Assembly: GCF_018691265.1 (NCBI RefSeq)
Contig: NW_024881313.1
Location: 3,774,501-3,838,500 of the forward strand
Direction of reading: 5' to 3'
DNA: 64,000 bases
From: Tyto alba
Lineage: Eukaryota > Chordata > Aves > Strigiformes > Tytonidae
Made by a program: the position numbers and the translations under genes. Shown in pieces: positions 23,848 through 36,300 of this stretch. The notes beneath the pieces are model-generated. The model was not told the origin of the DNA. It ran no database searches and saw only the letters and a program-made list of their open reading frames with translations. Position 1 is the stretch's first letter. Each line of letters starts with the position of its first letter.

Positions 23848-26451
23848 TGCCATGTATGGGTTTGTTACAAGATCATAATAACTGATATTAACTGATAGCA
23901 TTTAACCATATCACCTGCATCCAACTGCTCCAGGAGAGAGGCAGCAATATGGACTAATGGTTCTGCAGCGCAGCTGTAGGCTAATGATGTCTCCCTAATC
24001 ACACTAACCAAAGTGGTATATCTTTGGACTGTGGTCAAGAGGAACCCAACAGGTTGCTTTTGCTGTCAAATTCCTTTAATATCAGTTAATTATCCAATAG
24101 CCATTAATTTTCAAAAGCAGGCCTCTGTGAAAACAGTGGGTCAGCAAAATCAGTCTGAGCACTATGCGAAGCTTGGTCAGAAAGCAGATATTTTTTTAAG
24201 TCTTCATGTGTGACTGAAATTCCAGGAGACAGATTCCCGGCATTACTTTCTTGCTGCTGTGCTGCAAAAAGTCCTAGCACAAGGGTTTGCTCTTAAGTGT
24301 CTTCTTCCCATGGTTTGTGCGGTATGATTAGCATTAAGCCAGTGGTAAAGGACATGTCTAACTTGCATGAAATAACTTTTCAGAGCAGTCTGTGTAATGG
24401 TCACGTCAGGAAATCAGAATGTGCTTGCAAGTTAAATTGTAATGACTTGTGCTTGGTGAATGGAGCACTCCGTGTTAATTTCTGCCTTGTAAAGAATAGT
24501 CAGGGAGTGAACAATGCTTACTGAACAGTTAATATCATCTTCAAATGAATCACTTCTACTAATCCAGACGCAGGAGCAAGCTGCAGCTTTTTCTCAGGTT
24601 TTAGTGATGTTGCAATTTAACTGCTTTTTCCTGCAATGTTTTTCTTTAAGGCTAAAAATGGAAAGGCAGATCAAGGGAACACTATAAGCTCATCCTCTTC
24701 TTATTGTTGAGAAATACCTGTAGGTGTAACCACCAACTTACTTCTGCTGCAGCCTGTACAGTCCAAATGAATACTGCAATACGTTATGAAACACAAAACA
24801 GCTCTGTTCCAACATAACTGCTGAACCCAAATTAATCCACTGATTAACCAAGGCCTCTATCTAACCTGTCTAGGCCTATAGCATGATCTATAAAGAACAA
24901 CATGAGAGAAACAGCTTTGCTTATAATACACATCAGCCTTTGTATGCATGAGGCTCCGTGTGCAATATTTTGTAAACTTGTGAAGATTTTCAATAAACTA
25001 GAGTTGTAGATGAGTGAAGAAGTTCTATTTCTTTGTTTTCCTTGGGATTTCTGTTTGCTTCATGGTGTTAAGAGAAGAAACCTTGACTTTTGCTTTCTCA
25101 CTCCAATACTCACTTGTAAACTATTTTTGAGTATGGAGCATTCAGTGCTGCCTGTTGTAGTCCTTTCATATGGGCAGAAAAATCAGAACGAATCTTTCCT
25201 GGAGAGCATGTGATACTGGTTTCAGTCTCTAAAAGTGGGAGAATCAATAAAATCTGGCACTTTCTTCTGCTGGCTTGGAGTTTTAACTAATGAGTTATTT
25301 AAATAGCACCAACAACTGTGTGAATCCAACCCTTTCTTTCTTTAGATTGTTTCTCTTGATTCAGATCCAAAAGCTCTGAGGCTGAATGGACTATCCTGTG
25401 TCTAAAACCAGCGAGCAATCCTGCTCACAGAATAGTTCTTTTAGATTTTCATTTCAGCAATAATAAATACCTTTTCCTTCTCTTTTTCCCCAGGACTCAG
25501 ACAATCTCCAGAAGACTACCAGTTATTCACAGAACCATATTAATACTATTTTCATGCTGTTTCCACCTTCCTACCCATCCCCTCCAACTTCACACAGTTT
25601 TCTTGGCCCTTTGAATTAACACACATATGTCTGTTTTCTCTTAGTCACAGAAGCTGGTCTTTGTTCCAACCCTTCTGTAGCATATTTTCTGGTCTCTGTT
25701 ATAAATGCAATTAAAGCCTTGAACGGACATGTTAGGGTGTGGGTGCAAACTTGTGATCTTGGTTAGCTGGTTTATTTTGCAGTGTTTTAGCTCAAACAAA
25801 CAGCTGTATCACAGATCCTGTCTTCAAATGAACAGCAGCTTTTAGTTTTTATTGCCAGCTTTGCACATGTGGCATTGTAGAACTACATCCATCTGTGGAC
25901 TACCTTTTCCTGAGCCCTGAGCTGTGAAAATGTTGGACTATCTTCAGGGTCTGATATCCTATTGCTGTATTGTACTATTTAAATCCTTATAAAAATATAA
26001 ATTAATTTAGGAAAAATCCTTCCTTTTTTCCTCTGCAAAATCTAATGTCAGAAGACCTCAAGGAAGGTTTACTATCGATTCTTTGTTGGAATAACATCTG
26101 AAACCAAACTCCACAAAATGTGCGTTTTCTTTCATTTGCTGGAAATTCTTGAACAGTCAGAAAAAATGTTTCAAGTTTAGACAAAATTGTGCTTAGACTT
26201 TTTTTTTTCCTTTGTTTTGATAATGTGAAAATGATTGAGCTTATTTTTCTGTACTAGGTGAATATTTATTTGAAACCAACATACATTTGAAAAATGTTTT
26301 GATGTTACCAAGTCCATAAGACTTTTCTTAGGAGATTTTTTTCCGGCTAAAATATTCCTTCAGTATTCTTCCCACAGTCTCAAGGTCCTGATGAGACGTT
26401 TGTAGGACATTGAATACACAGAATAAAAAGATCTCTGTCCTGAATAGCTTG

Positions 26452-27145
26452 AATCATAGGATCATAGAATCGTATAGTTTGGAAAGGACTTTTAAGATCA
26501 TTGAGTCCAACATCTAATCTAATACTGCCAAGTCCACCACTAAATTGTGTCCCTAAATGTCACATCTACATGGCTTTTCAATACCGCCGGGGATGGTGAC
26601 GCGACCACTTCCCTGGGCAGCCGGTTCCAGTGCTTGACAACCCTTATAGTGAAGAAATTTTTCCTAATATCCAGTCTAAACCTCCCCTGGTGCAACTTGA
26701 GGCCATTTCCTCTCATCCTATCCGGGAGAAGAGACCAACACCCACCACGCTACACCCTCCTTTCAGGTAGTTGTAGTGAGTGATAAAGTCTCCCCTCAGC
26801 CTCCTTTTCCCCAGGCTAAACAACCCCAGATCCCTCAGCCCCTCCTCATAAGACTTGTGATCCAGACCTTTCACCAGCTTCATCGCCCTTCTCTGGACAT
26901 GATCCGGCACCTCAGTGTCTTTTAGTGAGGGGCCTAAACCCTCACAATATTTGAGGTGCAGCCTCACCAGTGCTGAGTACAGGGTGACCATCCCTTCCCT
27001 ACTCCCACTGGTCACACCATTTTTGATGCAAGCCAAGATGCTAATGGCCACCTCGGCCACCTGGGCACACTGCTGGCCCATACTCAGCAGGCTGGCAACA
27101 AACACGCCCAGGTCCTTTTCCACCAAGGCAGCTTTCCAGCCACTC
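26452..27145 (-). mobile_element. CR1 LINE fragment (5'-truncated, C-terminus of ORF2 plus 3' UTR)
   Basis: Read on the minus strand this is a typical avian CR1 3' end. It runs from GAGTGGCTGGAAAGCTGCCTTGGTGG-like sequence, through the C-terminal part of the reverse-transcriptase ORF2, to the 3' UTR and an imperfect ATTCTATGAT octamer-type tail at 26452-26472. The ORF2 part stays open for 137 codons (27126-26713) and shows the family's landmarks: EKDLGV near its start, LYSALVR in the middle, HVQRRAMKLVKGL and LGLFSLGKRRLRGD towards the end. The element is truncated near 27145; the RT core and endonuclease are gone, so it cannot move by itself. The open frame is a TE remnant, not a host gene. 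Confidence 0.93.
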
Positions 27146-28707
27146 TTAGTCTTCCTAGTCTTTGCTGCTTTTTTTCCTTCTCATTTCCCATTGTTTGGGA
27201 AATAACTATGACATCAACACATAAAGCCTTTTAGAAGTGCTGTTTTTAAAATTCAGAATTAGCGTGTAGTATGGAAAAGCAGCCTTAGATCTGTATCTGA
27301 GAGCTGAACAATCCCAAAGTGCAAGAGTCTCAGGACATAAATGCAAACTCTGTAGCTGGAGCCTTTCTGAAGTTGCAACATACCATTTCTGATCTTGCCT
27401 TTTAGAAATGTGTTTATGAAAGCTTTCCACTCCTCCTTCAGTGATACCAGGAGGACACATTATCTGCTTCCTGCCGTAAATCATCAGAAACTTTCTTTTC
27501 CTCTGTTGCATTACTGTGAAAGTGAGAACAACTTGAGGAAGTGAAAGCAATTTGTTCTGCAGGAGATATTAGATAAAGGGTGCCTAGAGGATTCTTCATA
27601 CCATGTTAAGATGGGGATAAAATGGAATGACATGATAGACCATTAAGCAAAGCAAAGTAAGCACAGCAGCAAATTCCTTTCTCGTCTCAGATCTGTGATA
27701 CATTTTCCTACCTTGGATGATTAAATGACAGTGTCCAAAGGAACAGCTCTGCTGGCTTTGCTGAGCTGGCATTGGGACCTTAGAAGTCAGCAGCGGTCTG
27801 TGTTCAAAGAGATCAAGGATTGCAAACCATCAAGAGAAGATCCAAGGCAGATGCTCTTGCTTACCCCTTCTTTTGAAAATGGCAACAGAGTGAAAACAAC
27901 TTTATAGACTCCTTGCCTAGCCTTCACTAGGAATCTGGAGGGCCCTGTCACTGCCAGTTTCTGAAGCTGCAAGAATTAACAATCAAAGCAAGAGATTAAA
28001 TGAGACTGCAATGATACAGCCTAATGTACTGCTCATATGGCAACAGCAGAGTTCGTTAGCTGTGCTGGTGCTTGAAACATTACTGAACACACTATAAAGC
28101 AATTCATTCTTAAAGGAATTCTTGGAAACATTAGACCTCTGTTCTGAAAAATTTCTGAAAATTGGAAAACAAAATCATGAAAGTTACAATTTGCATTAAC
28201 CAAAGAGGTTTTAATTTTCATGCTCTCTCATAACAAGTTAAAAAGTGCTTACATTTTCCAAATTACTAGTAAATACCTAGCAAAACCCAGGATCCTATAA
28301 AACTAGTTCAAGTGAAATGCCTCATGACAGAAGAAATAAGATCATCAGTAAGCTAAATTACCTTCCCCTTTTCACCATCCCCCCATTTTACACATTCTAT
28401 TTTAAGGGAAAATCACTTCTATTCCTCTTCCAGACCTCAACCCACACATGCTCAGTCAGAGCTGGGCTGGGTAAGTAGGACAACTGCAGTGGTCCAGTGA
28501 TGTGCTCAAGGGACAGCCCCTTTTCTGGACCACACTTTCCCCAGGGGAGGTTTCAGCTGGATCCCAAGGACTCAGTGTGCAACTCTTGCACTGCACACTG
28601 GGCTGGGCATCCCACAGACCAGAGCAGGAACCGAAGTCTTCATGGCGCTTACCCTAAATTAAGATGATGATGGTGTGGATTTTCCCCTATTCTCAATTTC
28701 TTTACAG

Positions 28708-28825
28708 TCTGTAAGGAATGGATCAGCTTCTTTAAGTGTGGATGCCCAAATGGTAATATTTACTTGGGGAATAGGATGCGCGATGTTGGTCTATCCCCTT
28801 CTTATTCTTCTTCCATTCACCATAG
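28708..28825 (+). other. Candidate exon of unknown gene (118 bp, splice sites at both ends)
   Basis: A pyrimidine tract and TTTACAG precede it (TATTCTCAATTTCTTTACAG) and G|GTAAGG follows, both good splice consensus. Two plus-strand frames are open through the 118 bp; one encodes a hydrophobic stretch (GCAMLVYPLLILLPFTI) that could be a membrane segment. I recognise no protein family and it is not CPVL. Good-looking splice pairs occur by chance in 58 kb of AT-rich DNA, so confidence is low. Confidence 0.2.
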
Positions 28826-31800
28826 GTAAGGAAACTCTGTCCATCATTTTATGTCTTGTAATGAGACTTACTAAACTGAACAGCCTGTGTCTGCCCATTG
28901 GCACCCTGTTCAGCTGAACAGCAGCCCATTATTGTGTCCTGAAACCAGGGCTTTTCCTCACCCCGCTACTTTTTTGTGGTGTGAAGAAGTCTGAATCAGC
29001 ACTGTCACCTCAGTTGGCAGAATAAATCAGAACAAGTCTTGAGGTGAACAATGTTCTGTACAAAGAAGTGCCTTGAATTGTAAATATATTGATTTTTTTT
29101 TTCTTTTAATGTACCACGGACAATGAGTAAAATAGATGATGTCTTGAAAGCTTTATCACAATAGTGTGTCTGTGTTAACTAGAACTGACTTTCTCACAAA
29201 CGTTTTGAGCATATACTCCACTACCTTTAAACACTTGTATTAATTTCCTCTCACTCTTTGGGAAGAAAATTAAGTTTGGTTGGTCCCCTCCAAGGAATAA
29301 ATTTGAAAAGTGATTCTGGTTTCCCTAAACTGAGCAAAACTTGAAACAGCGATCTCTTCTGAGTACTCTGCCAAGGCAGAGTTATCATGCAAGAGGCTGG
29401 CAGAGATAAACCCTCCAAAATAAAAACAACTCACCCCCAAACCTCAGCATGTCAGTTCTTTCACTGTTCACAATAGGACGATGACATTTCAGAAGAAAAG
29501 CACTATACCGTAGACACTAGCTATCAAACAAGTGCATACAATAGCTCAGTGTTAACATCTGTGTAATGCAGACCAGATAATAGCAGAGATCCCTGTGGAG
29601 AGGCTCACTTGCACCTTGTGTCCTTTCTCTCCTACCCATCATATTCTCACCGGCTGCATGTTGGCTCCAAACGGCCACAGGTTGATTTAAGAGGTCTCGA
29701 ACGATCCCAGATCAACTTGTGTGCTTCCATCAAACTTTGACGACCTGTCTCAGGGGGCTTTTTTTTTCCTAAAAAACAGATGACAGTAGGAACAAAAAGG
29801 TTATGAGAACCTTACATTCCTTTGTACTAATTTCCCACTGCTAATTATCTATTCTCGTTGCTATTCTCTTCCTTGCAACTCATCTCATAAACATCCTTTA
29901 GAAATTTCTGTCTTCTGTTTCACCTTTAATCTGTCCCCTTAATATTCTTTAGCTGGGAATTATCCCACCATATTCACCTCATGTCTTCCAGGTCTTATGT
30001 ATGTTTTCTCCAAAAAATTATGGTTGATTGATGCTGTTATTTAAAGAAAGAGCCATTTTAAGTTTCTAAAGCAGGTTTTCGCAGCACACTGTATCCTGTT
30101 ACATCCTGCTAGGGTAGTGGGGTGATTCATTTAATGATGTGTGATTACAGTTTTTCCCTCCTCCTGAGTACTGAAGTAGAATATTTCATCTCAGAAAGCC
30201 AGCCTTTTCCAAACTGCAAGCAAAATAGATCCCTTATGAGAAATGTATAATGCGTGCAGTCTCCAATGTTAAAAAGGAAAATAATGAAAAATAACCAGCT
30301 AGTGCAGTTTTATCACATTTGTCCCCAAGGATCCTAATACACTGCACAAGGTTGGAGAAGAGAAGCCAGCAATGACTGACCCCCAGGCAGGTACTGTGGA
30401 GTCTTGGAGCGCATTTAGTAGCGCGAAGGCACCGCAACGAGAAGCCCTCAGCTTTTGAAGGTGACTGACTCCAAATTAGTCCTGCCATTGACGATTTTCA
30501 GAAGTTTATTCATTGGTATGAGTCACTATCACATGGAGGTGAAAGCATTTGACAACAGACTGGTATCTCTAGGGTAGAAAACAGCAAAGCTGCATGTCCC
30601 CACAAGGATGGAGCAGACTCCTCCGGGTCTCACATACCGCAGGCGCCTCCAATTTTACCCCCGTATTTGGCATTACACATCTCTGTGCTGTGTTGCTCTG
30701 TCAGCCTTCGTTATTCTGCCTAATTAGGTCAGTGGGAAGGAATCTAGAACTGTTTTGCATTTTGCTTGTGCATGTTGGAACAGGAAGCGTTGCGTATCAG
30801 TAAGTTCGTGAGGGAAGCTAAAATGGAAGCAGCGCTATTTCTTAATAAAATAGGTGTTTTGATAGTACTTGCAGGGTTTTTTCCTACGAGGATTTAGGCT
30901 TCCTATCCAGCATGGCCTGAAGGGGGCATCAGAAGAATTCTATGGACACTGAACATCGTTTTCTGACTGTAACTATCAATAGTGATCCTTAAATGAAGTG
31001 TTTTACCATCAAATTAAAAAATCTGAAGAATGTACTTTATTAAAAGAGAGAATGACATTTCACGGCATCTCTTCTGTTTCTTCTGGATGCTTGATAAAGA
31101 AAGAGTGGATTTTAAATCACATTCGTCCTCCGAAGTCCTGCTATGAGAAGAGACTTTAGGAGAAGACCATGGGAGAGGGAACTTCTGAATACTGCAGTCA
31201 CCACTGGCTATAGGATTTAGAAGGTTTTAAAAGTTTCTGGGAAATAAGGCACACTATTTAAGAAATTCCTGTGTTTTCTTTATATTGAGATAGGCTGCCT
31301 TTGGGTATTAAAGATCATTATTATCTGGGCAGAATCCTAGATGAAGAGTTTTGTTGCATTTATAAGGGAGAAAACAGCACTGTTGGCAGCATCCACATTT
31401 CTTTGCTGCATTGTGAGAGCAAGTATACTAAATTTGACTAGAAACAATAGGAAAAAAGTTAGTTTACATTTTCTTCTCTTGAATCTTCACTGTTAGCACT
31501 GCCCCATACTCCCTATACCTTCTGGCCTTGCTGTACTTCCTGACTGGACTTGTTCTTTTGATTGTATAGTGGCCCCGAATCCTGATGGTCCCAATAGATA
31601 GGCTGTTGATGCAAATCTTAAATATTCATGATGTTTTTAAATATTTTCCCTGTAATTTTCTGTAGCCTGTTAAACTTTCCTAGCTCTGCAATACCTATTT
31701 TTTCTTTGCCTACCTACAACATAAACCACAGTTACATTTTGCCCTCAAAGAGATGTCCCTGCAGTATGCTTTTACCTGCCTTCCAGTGTGCTGCTTGCTA

Positions 31801-32369
31801 ATTTTTGTTTGACACAGGTTGTTTCTCAGTATATAATTTTCAGGAAAGGATTATGTTAGTGATGATTTACACATACCTAGAGTATACTGTAGCATTTTCT
31901 TAGCAATGAACTCTCTAATGACTGTTTCTCTGTGACTTTTACACTTTGAAAAAAATGTTTTTACTGACATTATATCCTCTTTGTGTTTTCTTTGCTGCAC
32001 ATGGGTAATCATAATGTTTCATATCCCTTGTTGAGGTCCTTTGAAAATTAACATTTTTCTTCCGATAACAGCTGGTATTGAGTGCACTTTGGAGCAGGTA
32101 CAGGAGATCAACTAAAGTTGAAAGAAATACAGACGTCTTATTTTGTCTGGTTGCTCCTCTAGCAAAATAGATTATGGCTTGTTCGGCCTCTTTTTGATTT
32201 CTTTGTAATGATGAGGTGCTGTGAAAGCAAACAGTTGCTATTATGTGTGAGAGTTGTGACAAAATACCCCAAAGAAGACTGAGCTAGGGTTACACAGGCA
32301 GCTTTAATCTGCAACTTCCTAGCTTTTTAGTACTTCCCTTGCCAAAAAAAAAAATTTTTTTAAAAGGCA

Positions 32370-32930
32370 GATTTTTTTTTTTTTCCCCAGTGAGGCTCAG
32401 GTTCTTTTGACACTTCTATCCAGCCCTAAGTCTGACCTTCTGCTGTATCTTTCTCCTCCCATCTGTTTCTGTGCCAGGCCCATCTCTTCCCTGCCTTTGT
32501 ATCTTCCTTCCCAATTTTGTAGCTTCCAGTATCATTTTTCTTACCCAGACAATCCTTCCAGGCCTGCCACCTGAAATTTTCCCCCTTGTGCTCCCAGTCT
32601 CATATCAGCGTGCTCTGGGGTCCTCAGCTGCTCTCACATCCTTTGTTCTGTCACCTCCACCTTCCCCAGGACCATTGTTCCTTGTCTACTCTTTTCCCCT
32701 TCTCACTTACTACCTCCTTCCCAAGCTCTCCTCCAGTTTCTCCTCCAGTTTTACTGTTCTCCATCCCAAGACACATCCATACCTAACCTTAGCAGGGAGA
32801 AGGGCCACTTGCACCATCCTCATCCCAACCACCTGTGTATTCTTTTTTTCCCTTCCCCAACCACCATTTCCATCTTCTCCCACCATCACTCCTTCCTGCA
32901 TCACCTTCATCTCCTCTGGCACATCACGGA
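32370..32930. repeat. Pyrimidine-rich (C/T) low-complexity block
   Basis: About 560 bp where the plus strand is dominated by C and T (phrases such as CTTCCTTCCC, TCTCCTCC, CCTCCTTCC). Long open frames on both strands here (for example 32471-32938 plus, rich in Ser/Pro/Leu/Phe) follow from composition and are not evidence of a gene. Confidence 0.6.
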
Positions 32931-33271
32931 CAGAGTAACCATCCTGCAAAAGTACTTGCTTCAAAGTCCAGACAGACATGACCTGTTTAAAGGGAAAATC
33001 ACCAGGATGCTTTAGGATGACTCTTGGAAGTGATTGAACAAGCAGAGCTGAAAATGTTCTCCCCCCAAATTGTCTTGGGTCAGAACCTAGTCTTGGAAAA
33101 TTTCAACTTAACACAGCTGAAATTGGGCAACTGAAAACAGGTCTTATAATGGAAAGGGTCCAGCACTTATAATACAGAACATACTGAGAAAATACAGTAG
33201 CTGCTCTGTCTCTTGTGCACATTTTCCATGGCCATATTCATTTTATAACGCTGGTATTACAGCTATTTCTA

Positions 33272-33301
33272 ACATGTGCCACTGAAATTAGTGGCACATG
33301 T
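33272..33301. repeat. Perfect 12-bp inverted repeat with 6-base loop
   Basis: ACATGTGCCACT at 33272-33283 pairs with AGTGGCACATGT at 33290-33301 around a GAAATT loop. An outer helix (CTATTT 33263-33268 with AAATAG 33308-33313) could extend the stem across a small asymmetric internal loop. Confidence 0.8.
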
Positions 33302-36300
33302 AAGGGAAAATAGGGAAATATCTAGCTTTTGGGGATGGCAGGAAACATCTACTATATTGTTCTATAGTAGCATTTTTATAGAAAAAATGCCTTTATTAAA
33401 AAACAAAGTTAGGTCTGACAAAAAAAAATCTGTTAGCAGTGAATAAACGAGTTTCTTTGTACATCCAGGCTTTCCATGCTTTCCATTGATAATCTTGTAA
33501 GTGCAAACACTGAATACGTATTTCCTCCTTCATACCTGAAAGTAAATGTTCTACACTTGCCAATTGCACTCTAGCAATAGGCTCTTAAGCCACAAAGAAA
33601 TCTTCAGAGACAGTTTTCTGAACCATGCGCATGGACAGGGAAAATGGCAGAGGCTTTTGCATCTGTGAAAGTACACATCTATTTATAACCATCTAATAAT
33701 TTTCTTGAGCACCTCTTGGGCTAAATGAGCAACTTCACTTGAGCATAATGGCCAAGGAGTAGGCAGAAATTCACAGGTGACCCAAAGCAGTTTGGTTTTT
33801 TGTTTTTTTTTTTTTTAAAAAAAGGATTGATAAAATGGAATATGGATTCCCTTCTTCTTGCTCTTTAGTAGAATGCCAAATGAGAAAAAATGCAAGTGTA
33901 ACTTGACTCTATAAAAGTCAGTGGCCTTGAGTATAATTTATTTACTATAATTTCAAGAAGCAACATGATGTTATTTTTCTGGTTGGTAAAAGTGAGCTAA
34001 ACCCTACAAGTAGGTTTAGTGATGAAGAGCTACGAGCAGGCTTTTCCATTTTCACGTATCCTAGATTTTCTTTTATTATTAGGTTAGGATTAGCTTTAGT
34101 TATGCTAATGCAACCAGATGTGTAGTAAATAAAGATGCTGTGGGAAGGGTTTTGTACAGGTGAATGCTGCTTCCTTGATTATATTATTTCTGTTCTTTAA
34201 ACACTTGCCTTCAGGACTCCCAGAAGCTAGTACTGCTAACATCTCCTGGGCAACATCTAAAATCTTCTCAGTTCATATTTTTCTCCTTTACATTTTAAAG
34301 AAATTTAGGTAAAAAGGGGATACAAAGCAGTTATAACTTTTAGTGATAATTGCTGGTGTTAAGAAATCTCTCTGGGGCACCAAATTGTCTGTAATACCTG
34401 TAATATAAATTATTAACTGAAAGAAAATCAGAAGTAGAAAACTTAAGGGAAAAATAATGGTGGATAGTTAAATAATGATTCAAAACAGTAAAAAAATAAT
34501 TACTTGCCTCATAATACCTAGTTTCAACAAACAAGACTTGGAACAGGTTATTTCTAACAAAAAAAAACCTTTAATTTTTCCTGAGTTTTGTCTGGTTTAT
34601 GTCTTTAAGGTTTTCTCTGACCATCTCAGTGTAAAGCTTCCTTTTTTCCTAAAAAATTTTTCTCCACTAGCTCACTTGCAAGCATCTGTCTTGATCTTTT
34701 CGTTTAAATAAATACACTGTGTAAGAAGTCCACTTGTGAGCTTGAAGCCTGGATCTTTACAGGCCTGTCTGCATGGCTTTCAGAGCAAAACTATGATTTC
34801 AGAGTGTTAGTGGTTTCTTCAGAATGGACAGCCTGTTATCAACTAGTGAGTTGGTTTGGTTTTGTGTTTGTTTTTTTTTTTTTTTTTTCCCATTCCTAGT
34901 TGTAGCAGATAGTCACCTGCTGCCCTGAGGCTTTACTGATCTTTTGAGGAACGAAAATCTAGCGGATGGGTCGAATTACCTGTATTAGATGTATTTACTT
35001 TCCCACAGATCTGTTGTCTCCTTGCACCCCTGAGCAGCGAGATGTGATGCCAGGTGAGGCTGAGCGCTGAAGGAAACGGGTCAGAAGCAGCATTGGGCTG
35101 CGCGGGGACAGAGTGTAGAGCCCCCAGCACCACCGTATGTTCAGGTGGGTTTACACTGTGGCTGTTCTCCTCCATTAACAAATGTTTTACTTGCTTAGTC
35201 AACAAATGTCTTGATATTAATGTGTCTTTTCTTAAGAGTCCCAAAGATGCTTTTAGCTATTACTTTCCACCCTGGGATTTTGTTCCAGATTCTGGCTGAC
35301 CTTCTGTGTGGCTATTCACTGTGGGCACATCACTCCTCTCCTCTTGCCTGACATATGAAGAGAAGCTAATTCAAAGCATTCATTGTTTATGGCTGGGTTT
35401 TTTAGTTCTTTTAGCTTCAGGGGCTTAGAGCTGGAGAACAGCTAATCAAAGGCTAGTGCAGAAAACTGATTTCAGCTGTCTCTTTATAGGTTTCACATTT
35501 TTTTCAGACATCTTCCCCCCTCCCTAGTACAGTCCCCTTCCCTAGAACCAAGAAGAAAGCAAAGGTAAGTTTAAAATTTCCAGAAAGGCATGTCCAGCTA
35601 CAGGAAACTAAGGGTTGGTGGGCCATTTTTAGCTTTGTGCCTTCCATTCCTTCTCTTAAATACTCAGTTGTTGCTGATGGTTGCCCCCAGACCTAACAAA
35701 ATTTTCTCACTCATAACATAGCCCCAGGGCTGTTCTCTCCAACCTTAAACATGTTTACTGCCTACTTTTAACCAGAGAGGTAAATATAGCACTTCAGAGA
35801 GAAAACAGCCCTCTTTATATCCAGGGCTTAAGCCAAAGCCAGCTATGCTTCCCTCTCTTTGTCTTCTTGAAGGGAGAGATCTGTTTCCTTCAACAATACT
35901 GTTTATAGCTTCACCAGATGAAAACTGTCATATTCCATTTCCACTGAGAGTGAGTGATATCTATTGGCTAGCTACAGAATTAAGAAAATGGAACTCAGTT
36001 CAACTTTAATGCTTGAATATGCACCATGCAAATTTCCTTCAAATAAGCCAGGAAATTCTAAATATCATCTCATTGCAAAAAAATTGCTGTCTCCAAATGT
36101 CAATTTAATGTTGTGACCTGTGATGTCCTTTAGCATTGGCTGCATTTCCCAGAAACTATGTGAATTCTGGATGAGATGACTGCTCAGGCTGGAGATATAT
36201 ATTCAACACCAAGTAAAGAGACAGTTGTGTCTTTTAAAGTGCTATAAACCTAGCAAAATGAGTTTTCTAATGATAAGACCACCAATCCAAACAATCATGT

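Larger units (their letters stand above)
17231..26451. other. Non-coding sequence (no gene seen)
   Basis: AT-rich upstream DNA between the solo LTR and the first CR1. Scattered short open frames, none with a recognised domain; the longest (169 codons, minus, 21726-22235) is within what chance allows. It contains an AAAAC-type simple repeat near 23808-23847 and a small palindromic repeat near 17342-17380. Confidence 0.5.

Noticed and set aside
26713..27126. 137-codon minus-strand frame as a host protein
   Set aside because: It is the C-terminal remnant of CR1 LINE ORF2.
32471..32938. 155-codon plus-strand frame
   Set aside because: Product of the pyrimidine-rich composition (Ser/Pro/Leu/Phe runs); the opposite strand is open too.
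33955..34014. TTATTTTTCTGGTTGGTAAAAG as a CPVL 'LFFWFF' exon
   Set aside because: Only a few residues match; the flanking translation does not resemble a serine carboxypeptidase and a stop follows soon.
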